The notes: generated by a model not told the origin, from the sequence alone. Shown: positions 47,669 through 56,413, numbered from the stretch's first letter. The stretch: 64,000 nt of DNA from Streptomyces omiyaensis (GCF_014650895.1 NZ_BMVV01000010.1:62001-126000); one strand, 5' to 3'. Made by a program: numbers and translations.

Positions 47669-50467
47669 GTGGGCGTGATCCAGAGGCACCGCAGGGATCG
47701 CAAGAAGAAACGACTCTTGTACGGAGCGGCGGCCGCGGTCGTCGCCACGGCCACGATCGGCACCATCGCGGTCGCCTCGCCGGGCCTCCTCGGCGCGACC
47801 GACGCGAAGCCCGGCGGCGACCCGTCCCTCCAGGCGCAGTTCGCCGCCGCGGCGGACGAGTTCGACGTGCCGCAGAGCGTGCTGATGGCGGTGTCGTACC
47901 GCCAGACCCGCTGGGAGTCGCACGACGGGCAGCCGAGCACCACCGGCGCCTACAACGTCATGGGCCTCACGGACGTCGACGCCGACGACATCGAGCAGGA
48001 GGACGCCGAGGGCCGCCTCGCGCACCTGAACGCGAGCGGCAAGGCCGAGATCGAGAAGACCTTCGACAAGGCCAAGGCCCTGGCGTCGCTGCCGGAGGAG
48101 ACCGTCGACACCGACGATCCCCGGCTGCACACCCTGGACAAGGCCGCCGGGCTGATCGACAGCTCCGCCGACGCCGTGAAGAACGACACGGCCGCGTCCA
48201 TCCGGGCCGGTGCCGCGCTGCTCGCCGACTACCAGAAGCAGGCCGGCGCCGAGCTGTCCGAGGACCCGGCCGACTGGTACCCCGCCGTCGCCCGCTACAG
48301 CCAGTCCCCCGACAAGAAGGGCGCCGACCTCTTCGCCGAGCGCGTCTTCGAGTCGATCAAGACCGGCGAGCGCGCGCTCACCACCGAGGGCGAGCCGGTC
48401 ACGCTGCCGGCCGAGCCCGAGGTGGAGCCCTCCAAGCCGGCGAACGTGCCGCTGGCCGCGTCCTTCGCGGGCACCGCGGAGACCCCGACCCCCGAGTGCC
48501 CGCCGACCGGCCTGGTCTGCGACTACCGCCCGGCCGAGGTCCCGAGCACCGGGCAGCGGAACTACACGCTCGCCACCCGGGCCAAGGACACCCAGCTGGA
48601 CATCCGCCGGATCGTGATCCACGACACCGAGGGCAGCTACGACGGCACCATCGCCGCCTTCCAGAGCGCGGACGCCCGGGGCAGTGCCCACTACCTGATC
48701 CGCGCGAGCGACGGTCTGGTCACCCAGATGGTCCAGAACAAGAACATCGCGTGGCACGCGGGCAACTGGACCGACAACATGCACGCCATCGGCGTGGAGC
48801 ACGAGGGCTACGCCATCAAGGCGGGCAAGTGGTACACCGAGCCCCAGTACGAGTCGTCCGCGAAGCTCGTGAAGTACCTCGCGACCGAGTACGGGATCCC
48901 GCTGGACCGCGAGCACGTCATCGGCCACGACGAGGTCGCCGGGCACGTCGACGCCAAGGTCTCGGGCATGCACTGGGACGCCGGTCCGTTCTGGGACTGG
49001 AACCACTACATGTCCCTCCTCGGCGCCCCGACCGGCGCCGGCGGTGCCGGCGGGCTGCTCCAGGCCGGCCAGCTGGTCCGCGTCGTCCCGCCGTACACCT
49101 CCGCGAACCAGCCGAAGATCACCTACGGCGGCAGCACCGTCCCCGCCCAGCCGGCCAACTTCGGCTACCTCTACACGACGCCGTCGACGACGACGCCGAT
49201 CAAGGACGCGTACATCCCGAACGTCCTGTGGAGCGACGGCCCGAACTGGGGCAACAAGGTCCGCGCGGGCGGCACGTACGTCGTGACGGCCGCGCAGACC
49301 AACTGGACGCAGATCTGGTACGGCGGCCAGAAGGCCTGGTTCCACAACCCGGGCGGCCAGTACACCTCCGTCGTCAAGGACACCACGCAGCGGGTCCTGC
49401 GGGCCGCGTCCGGCAAGACCCCGCTGATCTACGGCCGCGCCTACCCGGAGAAGGCCGCCTACCCCGGCACCGGTGGCGTCACCGCCCCGACCGAGGACCC
49501 GAACTACCTGTCGAAGTACGCCTTCGGCGCCGGCGGCGCGTACGTGAAGGCGGGCCCGGCGGTGAAGGGCGACGACTACTTCGGCTCCGCCCAGACGAAC
49601 GTCGTCGGCACCGACACGTACATCCCGATCCGCTACAACCACCGCATGGCGTGGGTGAAGGCCTCGGACGTCGTGGAGTCCGCCCCGGCCCCCGCGGTGA
49701 ACGCCACCGACCGCAACAACATCGTCGCCCGCGACTCCGCCGGCGTGCTGTGGCAGTACCAGGGCACCGGCTCCGCCACCGCCCCGTTCCTGGCCAAGTA
49801 CAGGATCGGCCCGGGGTGGCAGGCCTACAACATGATCACGCCCGTGACGACCCTGCGGGCCGACGGCACCGGGGACGCGGTCGCCCGGGACAAGGACGGC
49901 TTCCTCTGGTACTACCAGGGCAGCGGCAACCCGAACGCGCCCTTCAAGGCGCGGCTCCGCACCGGCGGCGGCTGGCAGGTCTACAACAAGCTCCTCGGCA
50001 CCGGCGACATGACCGGTGACGGCAAGCCCGACCTGATCGCCCGCGACACCACCGGCATGCTCTGGTTCTACAAGGGCACCGGCGACCCGGCGAGGCCCTT
50101 CGCGGCCCGCGCCCAGGTCGGCGGCGGCTGGCAGGTCTACAACGAGCTCATCGCCACCGGCGACGTGAGCGGTGACGGCAAGCCCGACCTGATCGCCCGC
50201 GACACCACCGGCATGCTCTGGTTCTACAAGAACACCGGCGGCTACCCGAACCCCTACGCGCGCCGCGCGCAGGTCGGCGGCGGCTGGCAGGCCTACAACC
50301 TGATGGTCGGTCCGGGCGACCTGAACAAGGACGGCAAGCCCGACCTGATCGCCCGCGACACCACCGGCATGCTCTGGTTCTACAAGAACACCGGCGGCTA
50401 CCCGAACCCCTACGCCCCCAAGGCGCAGATCGGCGGCGGCTGGCAGGGCTTCAACCTGATCGTCTGA
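47669..50467 (+). CDS. Secreted N-acetylmuramoyl-L-alanine amidase (PGRP type) with FG-GAP-like repeats
   Basis: The 932-aa protein starts with a basic stretch (RHRRDRKKKR) and a Sec-type hydrophobic helix (about 15-40). A lysozyme-like/transglycosylase-like helical region (DEFDVPQSVLMAVSYRQTRW) occupies about 55-230. An amidase_2/PGRP domain (about 308-455) has the zinc His in RIVIHDTEGSYDGTI, WHAGNW and VIGHDEVAGHVD. SH3-like linkers follow. The last about 230 residues are a beta-propeller-type set of FG-GAP/VCBS repeats, the best three with GDGKPDLIARDTTGMLWFYK. It is divergent from aroH and ends at a terminator. Cell-wall turnover is likely; the role of the propeller is open. Confidence 0.9.
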   Translation: MGVIQRHRRDRKKKRLLYGAAAAVVATATIGTIAVASPGLLGATDAKPGGDPSLQAQFAAAADEFDVPQSVLMAVSYRQTRWESHDGQPSTTGAYNVMGLTDVDADDIEQEDAEGRLAHLNASGKAEIEKTFDKAKALASLPEETVDTDDPRLHTLDKAAGLIDSSADAVKNDTAASIRAGAALLADYQKQAGAELSEDPADWYPAVARYSQSPDKKGADLFAERVFESIKTGERALTTEGEPVTLPAEPEVEPSKPANVPLAASFAGTAETPTPECPPTGLVCDYRPAEVPSTGQRNYTLATRAKDTQLDIRRIVIHDTEGSYDGTIAAFQSADARGSAHYLIRASDGLVTQMVQNKNIAWHAGNWTDNMHAIGVEHEGYAIKAGKWYTEPQYESSAKLVKYLATEYGIPLDREHVIGHDEVAGHVDAKVSGMHWDAGPFWDWNHYMSLLGAPTGAGGAGGLLQAGQLVRVVPPYTSANQPKITYGGSTVPAQPANFGYLYTTPSTTTPIKDAYIPNVLWSDGPNWGNKVRAGGTYVVTAAQTNWTQIWYGGQKAWFHNPGGQYTSVVKDTTQRVLRAASGKTPLIYGRAYPEKAAYPGTGGVTAPTEDPNYLSKYAFGAGGAYVKAGPAVKGDDYFGSAQTNVVGTDTYIPIRYNHRMAWVKASDVVESAPAPAVNATDRNNIVARDSAGVLWQYQGTGSATAPFLAKYRIGPGWQAYNMITPVTTLRADGTGDAVARDKDGFLWYYQGSGNPNAPFKARLRTGGGWQVYNKLLGTGDMTGDGKPDLIARDTTGMLWFYKGTGDPARPFAARAQVGGGWQVYNELIATGDVSGDGKPDLIARDTTGMLWFYKNTGGYPNPYARRAQVGGGWQAYNLMVGPGDLNKDGKPDLIARDTTGMLWFYKNTGGYPNPYAPKAQIGGGWQGFNLIV
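50015..50389 (+). repeat. Tandem in-frame 156-bp repeats in the amidase gene
   Basis: A 60-bp block coding for GDGKPDLIARDTTGMLWFYK starts at 50015, 50171 and 50327, that is, at exact 156-bp (52-codon) spacing. It is nearly identical at DNA level, including synonymous positions, so the copies are recent or kept alike by gene conversion. Copy-number change by recombination would be expected. Confidence 0.85.
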
Positions 50468-50483
50468 TCCGGTCGTGCCCGAC

Positions 50484-50531
50484 GGACGGGGCCCTTTCCG
50501 CGCCTTCCGAGGCGTGGAAAGGGCCCCGTCC
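50484..50531 (+). terminator. Terminator of the amidase gene
   Basis: Perfect 16-bp arms (50484-50499 and 50516-50531) with an inner short stem begin 17 nt after the amidase stop. The 3' arm ends 28 nt before the trp leader ATG, so the trp promoter must lie within or just behind the hairpin. Confidence 0.88.
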
Positions 50532-50559
50532 GCGTGCCCGGCTGGGTTACAGTGCTCGC

Positions 50560-50616
50560 ATGTACGCGCCTTCGACCCAGAACTGGTGGTGGACCGTCCC
50601 TCCGGCGGCCCACTGA
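50560..50616 (+). CDS. trpL: trp leader peptide (attenuator)
   Basis: An 18-codon open frame, MYAPSTQNWWWTVPPAAH, with three consecutive Trp codons at 50584-50592 followed by a terminator hairpin, is the classic transcription attenuator arrangement. A TACAGT hexamer (50548-50553) ends 6 nt before the ATG, so the leader mRNA probably starts at or next to the AUG (leaderless). When Trp-tRNA is scarce, a ribosome stalled at the WWW codons would leave the anti-terminator free to form. Confidence 0.93.
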   Translation: MYAPSTQNWWWTVPPAAH

Positions 50617-50667
50617 CTGCGCGTATCCGAAGACCACGCGAAGGCCGCCCGAGGGGCGGCCTTTCTC
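50604..50667 (+). terminator. trp attenuator terminator and competing anti-terminator
   Basis: The terminator is AAGGCCGCCC (50641-50650) paired with GGGCGGCCTT (50654-50663), loop GAG, followed by TTCTC. An upstream segment GGCGGCC (50604-50610), inside the leader peptide just past the Trp codons, can pair with GGCCGCC (50643-50649) and block the terminator. This gives the alternative fold expected of attenuation. Confidence 0.88.
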
Positions 50668-50719
50668 GTACCCGCGAGGCCGTTCCTCTCCGCACTCCGA
50701 CCGGAAGGAACCCACTGCC

Positions 50720-52612
50720 ATGGACTTCGACCTCTCCCGTCTCCTCGACGACTCCGCCCCGCCCTTCGCCCTGCTGCGCCGCCGCACCCCCGGCCGGGAC
50801 CACGACACGGTCGAGGTCCTGATCGGCCCCGTCCACGAGGCCGGACGGCTGGCCGAGCTGCCGGTCGGCGAGCGGCCGGCGCTCGCGCTGGTGCCGTTCC
50901 GCCAGATCCGGGAGCGCGGCTTCGACGTGCGGGACGACGGCACCCCGCTCTCCGTGCTGGTCGCGGAGGAGACGCACGAGCTGCCGCTCGGCGAGGTGCT
51001 CGACGCGCTGCCCGCGCACCGGGTCGAGGTCGCCGGCGGGAGCTTCGACGTCTCCGACGAGGAGTACGCGGGGATCGTCCGGCGGGTGATCGAGGAGGAG
51101 ATCGGCGCCGGCGAGGGCGCCAACTTCGTCATCCGGCGCACCTTCACCGGGGAGATCCCGGGCTTCGGGCGGGCCGACGCGCTGGCCCTCTTCCGGCGGC
51201 TGCTGGCGGGCGAGCGGGGCGCGTACTGGACCTTCGTGGTGCACACCGGGGACCGGGTCCTGGTCGGCGCCAGCCCGGAGGTGCACGTCCGCATGGCGGG
51301 CGGGACCGTCGTCATGAACCCGATCAGCGGCACGTACCGCTACCCGGACGGCGTGGCGCCCACCGCCGAGGGGCTGCTCGGCTTCCTCGCCGACCGCAAG
51401 GAGACCGAGGAGCTCTCCATGGTGGTGGACGAGGAGCTGAAGATGATGTGCACGGTCGGCGACATGGGCGGGGTGGTGATCGGTCCCCGGCTGAAGGAGA
51501 TGGCCCATCTCGCGCACACCGAGTACGAGTTGCGGGGGCGGTCCTCGCTGGACGTGCGGGAGGTGCTGCGGGAGACGATGTTCGCGGCGACCGTGACGGG
51601 CTCGCCGGTGCAGAACGCCTGCCGGGTGATCGAGCGGCACGAGCCCGTCGGGCCGGACGGGGTCGGGCGGGGCTACTACGCGGGCGCGCTGGCGCTGCTC
51701 GGCACCGACGCGAACGGGGCGCAGACGCTGGACTCCCCCATCCTCATCCGCACCGCCGACATCGCCGCCGACGGGCGCCTGCGGGTGCCGGTCGGGGCGA
51801 CCCTGGTGCGGCACTCGGACCCGGCGGGCGAGGTCGCGGAGACGCACGCGAAGGCGGCGGCCGTCCTCGCGGCGCTCGGGGTGCGCGAGGGGCGCCCGGA
51901 CGCGGAGCGGGCGGCCGGGCGGCCCCGCCTCGCGGACGATCCGCGGGTGCGGGCCGCGCTCGACGCCCGGCGGGCGGACCTGGCGCCGTTCTGGCTGCGG
52001 ATGCAGACCCGCTCGGCCGAGCTGAGCGGCCACGCGCTGGTGATCGACGCGGAGGACACCTTCACGGCGATGCTGGCGCACCTGCTGCGCTCCTCGGGCC
52101 TGGAGGTGTCGGTGCTGCGGTACGACGAGCCGGGGCTGCGGGAGCTGGCGCTCGCCCACGAGGGCCCGGTGGTGCTCGGCCCCGGCCCGGGCGACCCGTC
52201 GGACGCGGCGGACCCGAAGATGCGGTTCCTGCGCGGGCTCACCGCCGAGCTGCTGCGCGGCCACCGGCACGGCCTGCTCGGAGTGTGCCTGGGGCACGAG
52301 CTGATCGCGTCGGAGCTGGGCCTGGACATCGTGCGCAAGCGGACCCCCTTCCAGGGCGCCCAGGTCCGGATCGACCTGTTCGGCCAGGAGCGCGTGGTCG
52401 GCTTCTACAACAGCTTCACGGCGCGCTGCGACGAGCGGGAGGCGACGGAGCTGGCGCTGCACCGGATCGAGGTGAGCCGGGACGGGGAGTCGGACGAGGT
52501 GCACGCGCTGCGCGGGCCGGGCTTCGCGTCGGTGCAGTTCCACCCGGAGTCGGTGCTGACGCTGGAGGGCGCGGCGGTGACGGCCTCGCTGCTCGCCGGG
52601 GTGCTGGTCTAG
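50720..52612 (+). CDS. Fused anthranilate synthase TrpE-TrpG
   Basis: The 630-aa bifunctional protein has a chorismate-binding TrpE-like domain (about 1-400) and a glutamine amidotransferase domain (about 430-630). The TrpE part has RLLAGERGAYWTFVVHTGDR, GASPEVHVRMAGGTVVMNPI (with SGTYRYP), DRKETEELSMVVDEELKMM and FAATVTGSPVQNACRVIERH. The GATase part has the oxyanion-strand PVVLGPGPGDPS, the catalytic Cys in GVCLGHELIASELG and His-Glu in VQFHPESVLTLEG. This fused layout resembles PhzE-type synthases too, but the leader peptide with WWW shows control by tryptophan. The GGAAGGA ribosome site fixes the start at 50720. It converges with the downstream dehydrogenase at a shared CTAG. Confidence 0.94.
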   Translation: MDFDLSRLLDDSAPPFALLRRRTPGRDHDTVEVLIGPVHEAGRLAELPVGERPALALVPFRQIRERGFDVRDDGTPLSVLVAEETHELPLGEVLDALPAHRVEVAGGSFDVSDEEYAGIVRRVIEEEIGAGEGANFVIRRTFTGEIPGFGRADALALFRRLLAGERGAYWTFVVHTGDRVLVGASPEVHVRMAGGTVVMNPISGTYRYPDGVAPTAEGLLGFLADRKETEELSMVVDEELKMMCTVGDMGGVVIGPRLKEMAHLAHTEYELRGRSSLDVREVLRETMFAATVTGSPVQNACRVIERHEPVGPDGVGRGYYAGALALLGTDANGAQTLDSPILIRTADIAADGRLRVPVGATLVRHSDPAGEVAETHAKAAAVLAALGVREGRPDAERAAGRPRLADDPRVRAALDARRADLAPFWLRMQTRSAELSGHALVIDAEDTFTAMLAHLLRSSGLEVSVLRYDEPGLRELALAHEGPVVLGPGPGDPSDAADPKMRFLRGLTAELLRGHRHGLLGVCLGHELIASELGLDIVRKRTPFQGAQVRIDLFGQERVVGFYNSFTARCDEREATELALHRIEVSRDGESDEVHALRGPGFASVQFHPESVLTLEGAAVTASLLAGVLV

Positions 52613-53619
52613 GAGGCCCGGGAGGTGAGCCGCGGCACCAGGACGTTCTCGCCGCGCCTGCCCCGGGTGTAGTCGAGGACGTTCTGGACCGTGGTGTCGA
52701 TGATCTGGCCGACCGCGTCGGTGGTGTAGTACGCCTGGTGGCTGGTGACCACCACGTTCGGGAAGGTCACCAGGCGGGCCAGGGTGTCGTCCTCGACGCC
52801 CGCGAGGGACCGGTCGAGGAAGAAGAGGCCGGCCTCGGCCTCGTAGACGTCGAGTCCGACGCCGGCGAAGCGGCCGGCGCGCAGTTCGGTGACGAGGGCC
52901 TCGGTGTCGACGAGGCCGCCGCGGCTGGAGTTGATCAGGAGGGCGTCGTCCTTCATGGCCTTCAGGGCGGCGGCGTCGATGATGTGGTGGGTGGCGGGGA
53001 GCAGCGGCACGTGGAGGGTGACGAGGTCGGCCTCGGCGAGGAGCCGGTCCTTCTCGACGTACTCCATGCCGAGCTCGACGCAGGCGGGGTTCTCGGCGAC
53101 GTCCCAGCCGAGGAGCCGCATGCCGAAGCCGTGGGCGATCCGGGCGAAGGCCTCGCCGATCTTGCCGGTGCCGAGGACCCCGGCGGTACGGCCCCGCATG
53201 TCGCGGCCCATCAGCCCGTCGAGGCGGAAGTCGAAGTCGCGGGTGCGGTTGGAGGCGCGGACGATCCGCCGGTTGACGGCCATCGCGAGGGTCCAGGCGA
53301 ACTCGGCGACGGAGTAGGGCGAGTAGTACGAGACGCGGGCGACGGTGAGGCCCAGGCGCTCGGCGACCTCCAGGTCGATGTTGTTGAAGCCGGTGGAGCG
53401 CTGGGCGATCATCTGCGTGCCGCCGGCCGCGAGGGTCTGGAGGACCCGGTGGTCGAGGATGGCGTTGACGCTGGTGGAGATGATCTCGTAGCCGGCCGCG
53501 ATGGGGGCGGTGTCCTCGGTGAGGAAGACGTCGAGGCAGCGGACGTCGTGGTGCCCCTCGAACGCCTTCTCGATCATCGGCTTCTCGTCCGCCTGCACGC
53601 CGAATGCCAGGATCTCCAC
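52609..53619 (-). CDS. D-lactate dehydrogenase-like 2-hydroxyacid dehydrogenase
   Basis: The 336-aa NAD-dependent enzyme of the D-2-hydroxyacid dehydrogenase family. It has the substrate segment IAQRSTGFNNIDLEVAERLG, the dinucleotide motif GRTAGVLGTGKIGEAFARIA, and the catalytic Arg in INSSRGGLVDTEAL, Glu in VGLDVYEAEAG and His in VVTSHQAYYT. The last three are typical of D-LDH rather than of SerA or formate dehydrogenase. The GTG at 53619 has GAGAGGA upstream. Its TAG shares the palindrome CTAG at 52609-52612 with trpEG. Confidence 0.93.
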   Translation of the reverse strand: MEILAFGVQADEKPMIEKAFEGHHDVRCLDVFLTEDTAPIAAGYEIISTSVNAILDHRVLQTLAAGGTQMIAQRSTGFNNIDLEVAERLGLTVARVSYYSPYSVAEFAWTLAMAVNRRIVRASNRTRDFDFRLDGLMGRDMRGRTAGVLGTGKIGEAFARIAHGFGMRLLGWDVAENPACVELGMEYVEKDRLLAEADLVTLHVPLLPATHHIIDAAALKAMKDDALLINSSRGGLVDTEALVTELRAGRFAGVGLDVYEAEAGLFFLDRSLAGVEDDTLARLVTFPNVVVTSHQAYYTTDAVGQIIDTTVQNVLDYTRGRRGENVLVPRLTSRAS

Positions 53620-53698
53620 GCCAGTCCTCTCGCCGGAAGGCCGCATATGCGCCTGAATATACGGCTCCGTCCCCCGGCGCGCCCGGCGTCCGGTCCGG

Positions 53699-54403
53699 TC
53701 AGCCCTCGTCGAGGCCCCGCTCGATCGCGTACCGGACCAGCTCGACCCGGTTGTGCAGCTGGAGCTTGCCCAGGGTGTTCTGGACGTGGTTCTGCACGGT
53801 GCGGTGCGAGATGACCAGCCGCTCGGCGATCTGCTTGTAGCTGAGGCCCTTGGCGACCAGGCGCAGGACCTCGGTCTCGCGGTCGGTGAGGCGCGGCGCC
53901 TCCGGCTCTCCGGCGCCCGCGGCGGGGGCGGGCTCGGAGGCGAGGCGGCGGTACTCGCCGAGGACCAGGCCGGCCAGGCCCGGAGTGAAGACGGGGTCGC
54001 CGGCGGCGGTGCGGCGGACGGCGTCGATGAGCTCCTCGGCGCCGGCCGACTTCAGCAGGTAGCCGGTGGCGCCGGACTTCACGGCCTCCAGGACGTCGGC
54101 GTGCTCGCCGCTCGCCGAGAGGACCAGGACCCGCAGGCCGGGCAGCGTCCCGACCAGTTCCTTGCAGACCTGGACGCCCGGCTTGGCCGGCAGGTTCAGG
54201 TCCAGGACGAGGACGTCGGGTGCGGCGGCCGGGGCGCGGCGGACGGCCTGCTCCCCGTCGCCGGCGGTGGCGACGACGTCGAAGCCCGCCTCGGCCAGGT
54301 CGCGGGCGACCGCGTCCCGCCACATGGGGTGGTCGTCGACGACCATCACCCTGATCGTCCGCGGCGGCTCCGCGGAGCCCGTGGTGTGCTGTGCCTCGTT
54401 CAC
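53699..54403 (-). CDS. macR: LuxR-family response regulator (MacR-like)
   Basis: The 234-aa regulator has a receiver domain with the acidic pair in VMVVDDHPMWRDAV and phospho-acceptor Asp in DVLVLDLNLPAKPG. Thr/Lys positions are VLVLSASGEH and YLLKSAGAEELI. A LuxR-type HTH follows at the C-terminus (LTDRETEVLRLVAKGLSYKQ, then IAERLVISHRTVQNHVQNTL). The GTG at 54403 overlaps the stop of the kinase gene (GTGA). Pairing with a MacS-type kinase and the position three genes past trp and aro match MacRS of S. coelicolor (SCO2120/2121), which controls morphogenesis genes; that assignment rests on context. Confidence 0.92.
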   Translation of the reverse strand: MNEAQHTTGSAEPPRTIRVMVVDDHPMWRDAVARDLAEAGFDVVATAGDGEQAVRRAPAAAPDVLVLDLNLPAKPGVQVCKELVGTLPGLRVLVLSASGEHADVLEAVKSGATGYLLKSAGAEELIDAVRRTAAGDPVFTPGLAGLVLGEYRRLASEPAPAAGAGEPEAPRLTDRETEVLRLVAKGLSYKQIAERLVISHRTVQNHVQNTLGKLQLHNRVELVRYAIERGLDEG

Positions 54404-55629
54404 TTCCGTCCTGCCTTCCCCCGTGCGCCCCGCGGCGGTCGCGGGACCTTCAGTTCGACTTCGGTGCCCTGGCCGGGGACCGAGATCAGCTCGGCCGTGC
54501 CGCCCAGGTCGCGCAGACGCCCCCGGATGGAGAGCGCGACGCCCATCCGGCCCTCGCCCTCCGCCTCGGCGAGCCGGCCGTCCGGGATGCCGGGCCCGTC
54601 GTCCCGGACGGTGACGACGACCTCGTCGTCCCAGTCCTCGACCAGGATCCAGGCGCGCGCGTCCGCGCCCGCGTGCGCCCGCACGTTGTCCAGGGCGGCC
54701 CCCACGGCGGCGGCCAGCTCCCGGGCGGCGGCGGTGGGGAGCGGGACGGGCACGCCGGGGTCGGAGAGGGTGATCCGGGCACCGGCCCGCGGGGCGAGCA
54801 GGGTGCGCAGGTCCACCGGGGCGTCGGCGGCGGGCTCGTCGTCGACCTCGACGACCCGGACCACCGCCCCCTCGGACTCGTCCTCGGAGACGTGGCTGGT
54901 GCGGGTGAGGCCGCCGGCGACCAGGGTGCGCAGGGCGACCTCCTGCTCGCCGGCCATCCGGCCCAGCTCGGCGGCCTCGCCGCCGAGCGCGGTGCCGCGC
55001 CGCTGCACCATGGCGAGGACCTGGAGGACGCTGTCGTGGATGTCGCGGGCGAGCCGCTCGCGCTCCCGGGTGGCGGCCTCGATCTCCAGGGCGCGGGCGA
55101 GGGTGCGCTCGGAGGCGCGGGCGACCTCGACGACGTAGCCGATGGCGATGGAGGCGACCCAGACGAGGATCACGTTGTGCACGGTGTCCCGGCTGGGGTG
55201 GGCCCGCTCGACGATGTTGGCGGCGGCGACGAGGGAGGAGGCGAGGGCCGCCCAGCGCCAGCCGCCCTTGATGGCGTAGGCGAGGACCGAGCCGGCGGTC
55301 CATATGGACGGGAGCGTGGGCCCGTCGACGGACTGGGCGTGGGCGTCCGCGAGCGGGGTGAGGAGGATGCCGGTGAGGGCGAGGGCGAGGTCGGCGACGA
55401 GGAAGCGCTTGGTGCAGCTGGCCGCGTTCGCCACCTTGGGGAGGGTGGCGAGGGTCCAGACGCAGAGCACCGCCAGGTAGCCGACGGCGATCCAGGGCCG
55501 CTCGTAGCGCTCCCGGTCGGCGGCGAAGATCAGCACCGCGTAGACCATCGTCAGGACCCGGTAGCCGGTCAGCGCGCGCCACAGCGGCTGCTCGACCGAC
55601 ATGCGCACGACACGCTCGCGCTTGGCCAT
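54400..55629 (-). CDS. macS: Sensor histidine kinase (MacS-like)
   Basis: A NarL-type kinase of about 409 aa. It has a cytoplasmic N-terminus and five or six membrane helices (residues about 15-165). The dimerisation/phospho-acceptor motif is ERERLARDIHDSVLQVLAMV (His in DIHDSVLQ), and the HATPase_c domain has LAAAVGAALDNVRAHAG (N box), VRDDGPGIPDGRLAEAEGEG (G1) and MGVALSIRGRLRDLGGTAEL (G2). The start is uncertain: ATG 55629 is used, and GTG 55638 or ATG 55602 are possible. It is co-transcribed with macR. Confidence 0.9.
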   Translation of the reverse strand: MAKRERVVRMSVEQPLWRALTGYRVLTMVYAVLIFAADRERYERPWIAVGYLAVLCVWTLATLPKVANAASCTKRFLVADLALALTGILLTPLADAHAQSVDGPTLPSIWTAGSVLAYAIKGGWRWAALASSLVAAANIVERAHPSRDTVHNVILVWVASIAIGYVVEVARASERTLARALEIEAATRERERLARDIHDSVLQVLAMVQRRGTALGGEAAELGRMAGEQEVALRTLVAGGLTRTSHVSEDESEGAVVRVVEVDDEPAADAPVDLRTLLAPRAGARITLSDPGVPVPLPTAAARELAAAVGAALDNVRAHAGADARAWILVEDWDDEVVVTVRDDGPGIPDGRLAEAEGEGRMGVALSIRGRLRDLGGTAELISVPGQGTEVELKVPRPPRGARGKAGRK

Positions 55630-55666
55630 CTCCCCCACCCCCCGCCGGCACTCCCTGACGGGAGGG

Positions 55667-56413
55667 TCAGGCGCCGGACTCTTCCCGTGCGGCGATCTCC
55701 GCCTTCACGGCCTCCTTGGCGGCCTTCTCGGCCTCCGCGAGCTGCCGCTTGGCGGCGGTCGCGTAGATGTCCACGTACTCCTGGCCGGACAGCTTCATGA
55801 TCTCGTACATGACCTCGTCGGTCACCGAGCGCAGGATGAAGCGGTCGCCGTCCATGCCGTGGTAGCGGGAGAAGTCCAGCGGCTTGCCGATCCGGATCCC
55901 CGGGCGCATCAGCTTCGGGACGATCTTGCCGGGCGGCTGGATCTTCTCGGTGTCGATCATGGCGACCGGGATGACCGGGGCTCCGGTGGCCAGCGCCACC
56001 CGGGCGAGCCCGCCGGGCTTGCCGCGGTAGAGGCGGCCGTCGGGCGAGCGGGTGCCCTCGGGGTAGATGCCGAAGAGGCCGCCGCCCTCGATGACCTCGA
56101 TGCCGGCCTTGATGGCCGCCTCGCCGGCGCCGCGGGCGCCCGAGCGGTCCACCGGGAGCTGGCCGACGCCCTTGAAGAAGGCGGCGGTCAGCCGGCCCTT
56201 CACCCCGGGCGTGGTGAAGTACTCCGCCTTGGCGATGAAGGTGACCTTGCGGTCGAGGACGGCGGGCAGGAAGAAGGAGTCCGAGAAGGACAGGTGATTG
56301 CTGGCCAGGATCGCGGGACCCTCGGCGGGCACGTTCTCCAAGCCCTCCACCCAGGGCCGGAAGGCGAGCTTCAGGGACCCTCCGAGGGAGAACTTCATTG
56401 CGCCGTAGATCAA
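55667..56413 (-). CDS. 1-acyl-sn-glycerol-3-phosphate acyltransferase-like protein
   Basis: PlsC-type acyltransferase of 248 aa. It has the HX4D motif in SNHLSFSDSFFLP and the PEGTR motif in GIYPEGTRSPDGRLY, and in between KVTFIAKAEYF and RGAGEAAIKAGIEVI. The C-terminal tail is a Lys/Ala/Glu helix. I chose TTG 56413 (M/LIYGAMKFSLGG) because GGAAGG lies 9 nt upstream; ATG 56398 has no ribosome site. It probably acts in phospholipid synthesis at the membrane; substrate specificity is not deducible. Confidence 0.92.
   Translation of the reverse strand: MIYGAMKFSLGGSLKLAFRPWVEGLENVPAEGPAILASNHLSFSDSFFLPAVLDRKVTFIAKAEYFTTPGVKGRLTAAFFKGVGQLPVDRSGARGAGEAAIKAGIEVIEGGGLFGIYPEGTRSPDGRLYRGKPGGLARVALATGAPVIPVAMIDTEKIQPPGKIVPKLMRPGIRIGKPLDFSRYHGMDGDRFILRSVTDEVMYEIMKLSGQEYVDIYATAAKRQLAEAEKAAKEAVKAEIAAREESGA

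Noticed and set aside
47669..50467. Repeat region considered as a CRISPR array
   Set aside because: The repeats are in frame, 156 bp apart and encode conserved protein blades; there are no spacers and no cas genes.
47567..52543. 1658-codon minus-strand frame opposite the amidase and trpEG
   Set aside because: It runs antisense through the trp leader, attenuator and terminator; the composition is that of a shadow frame.
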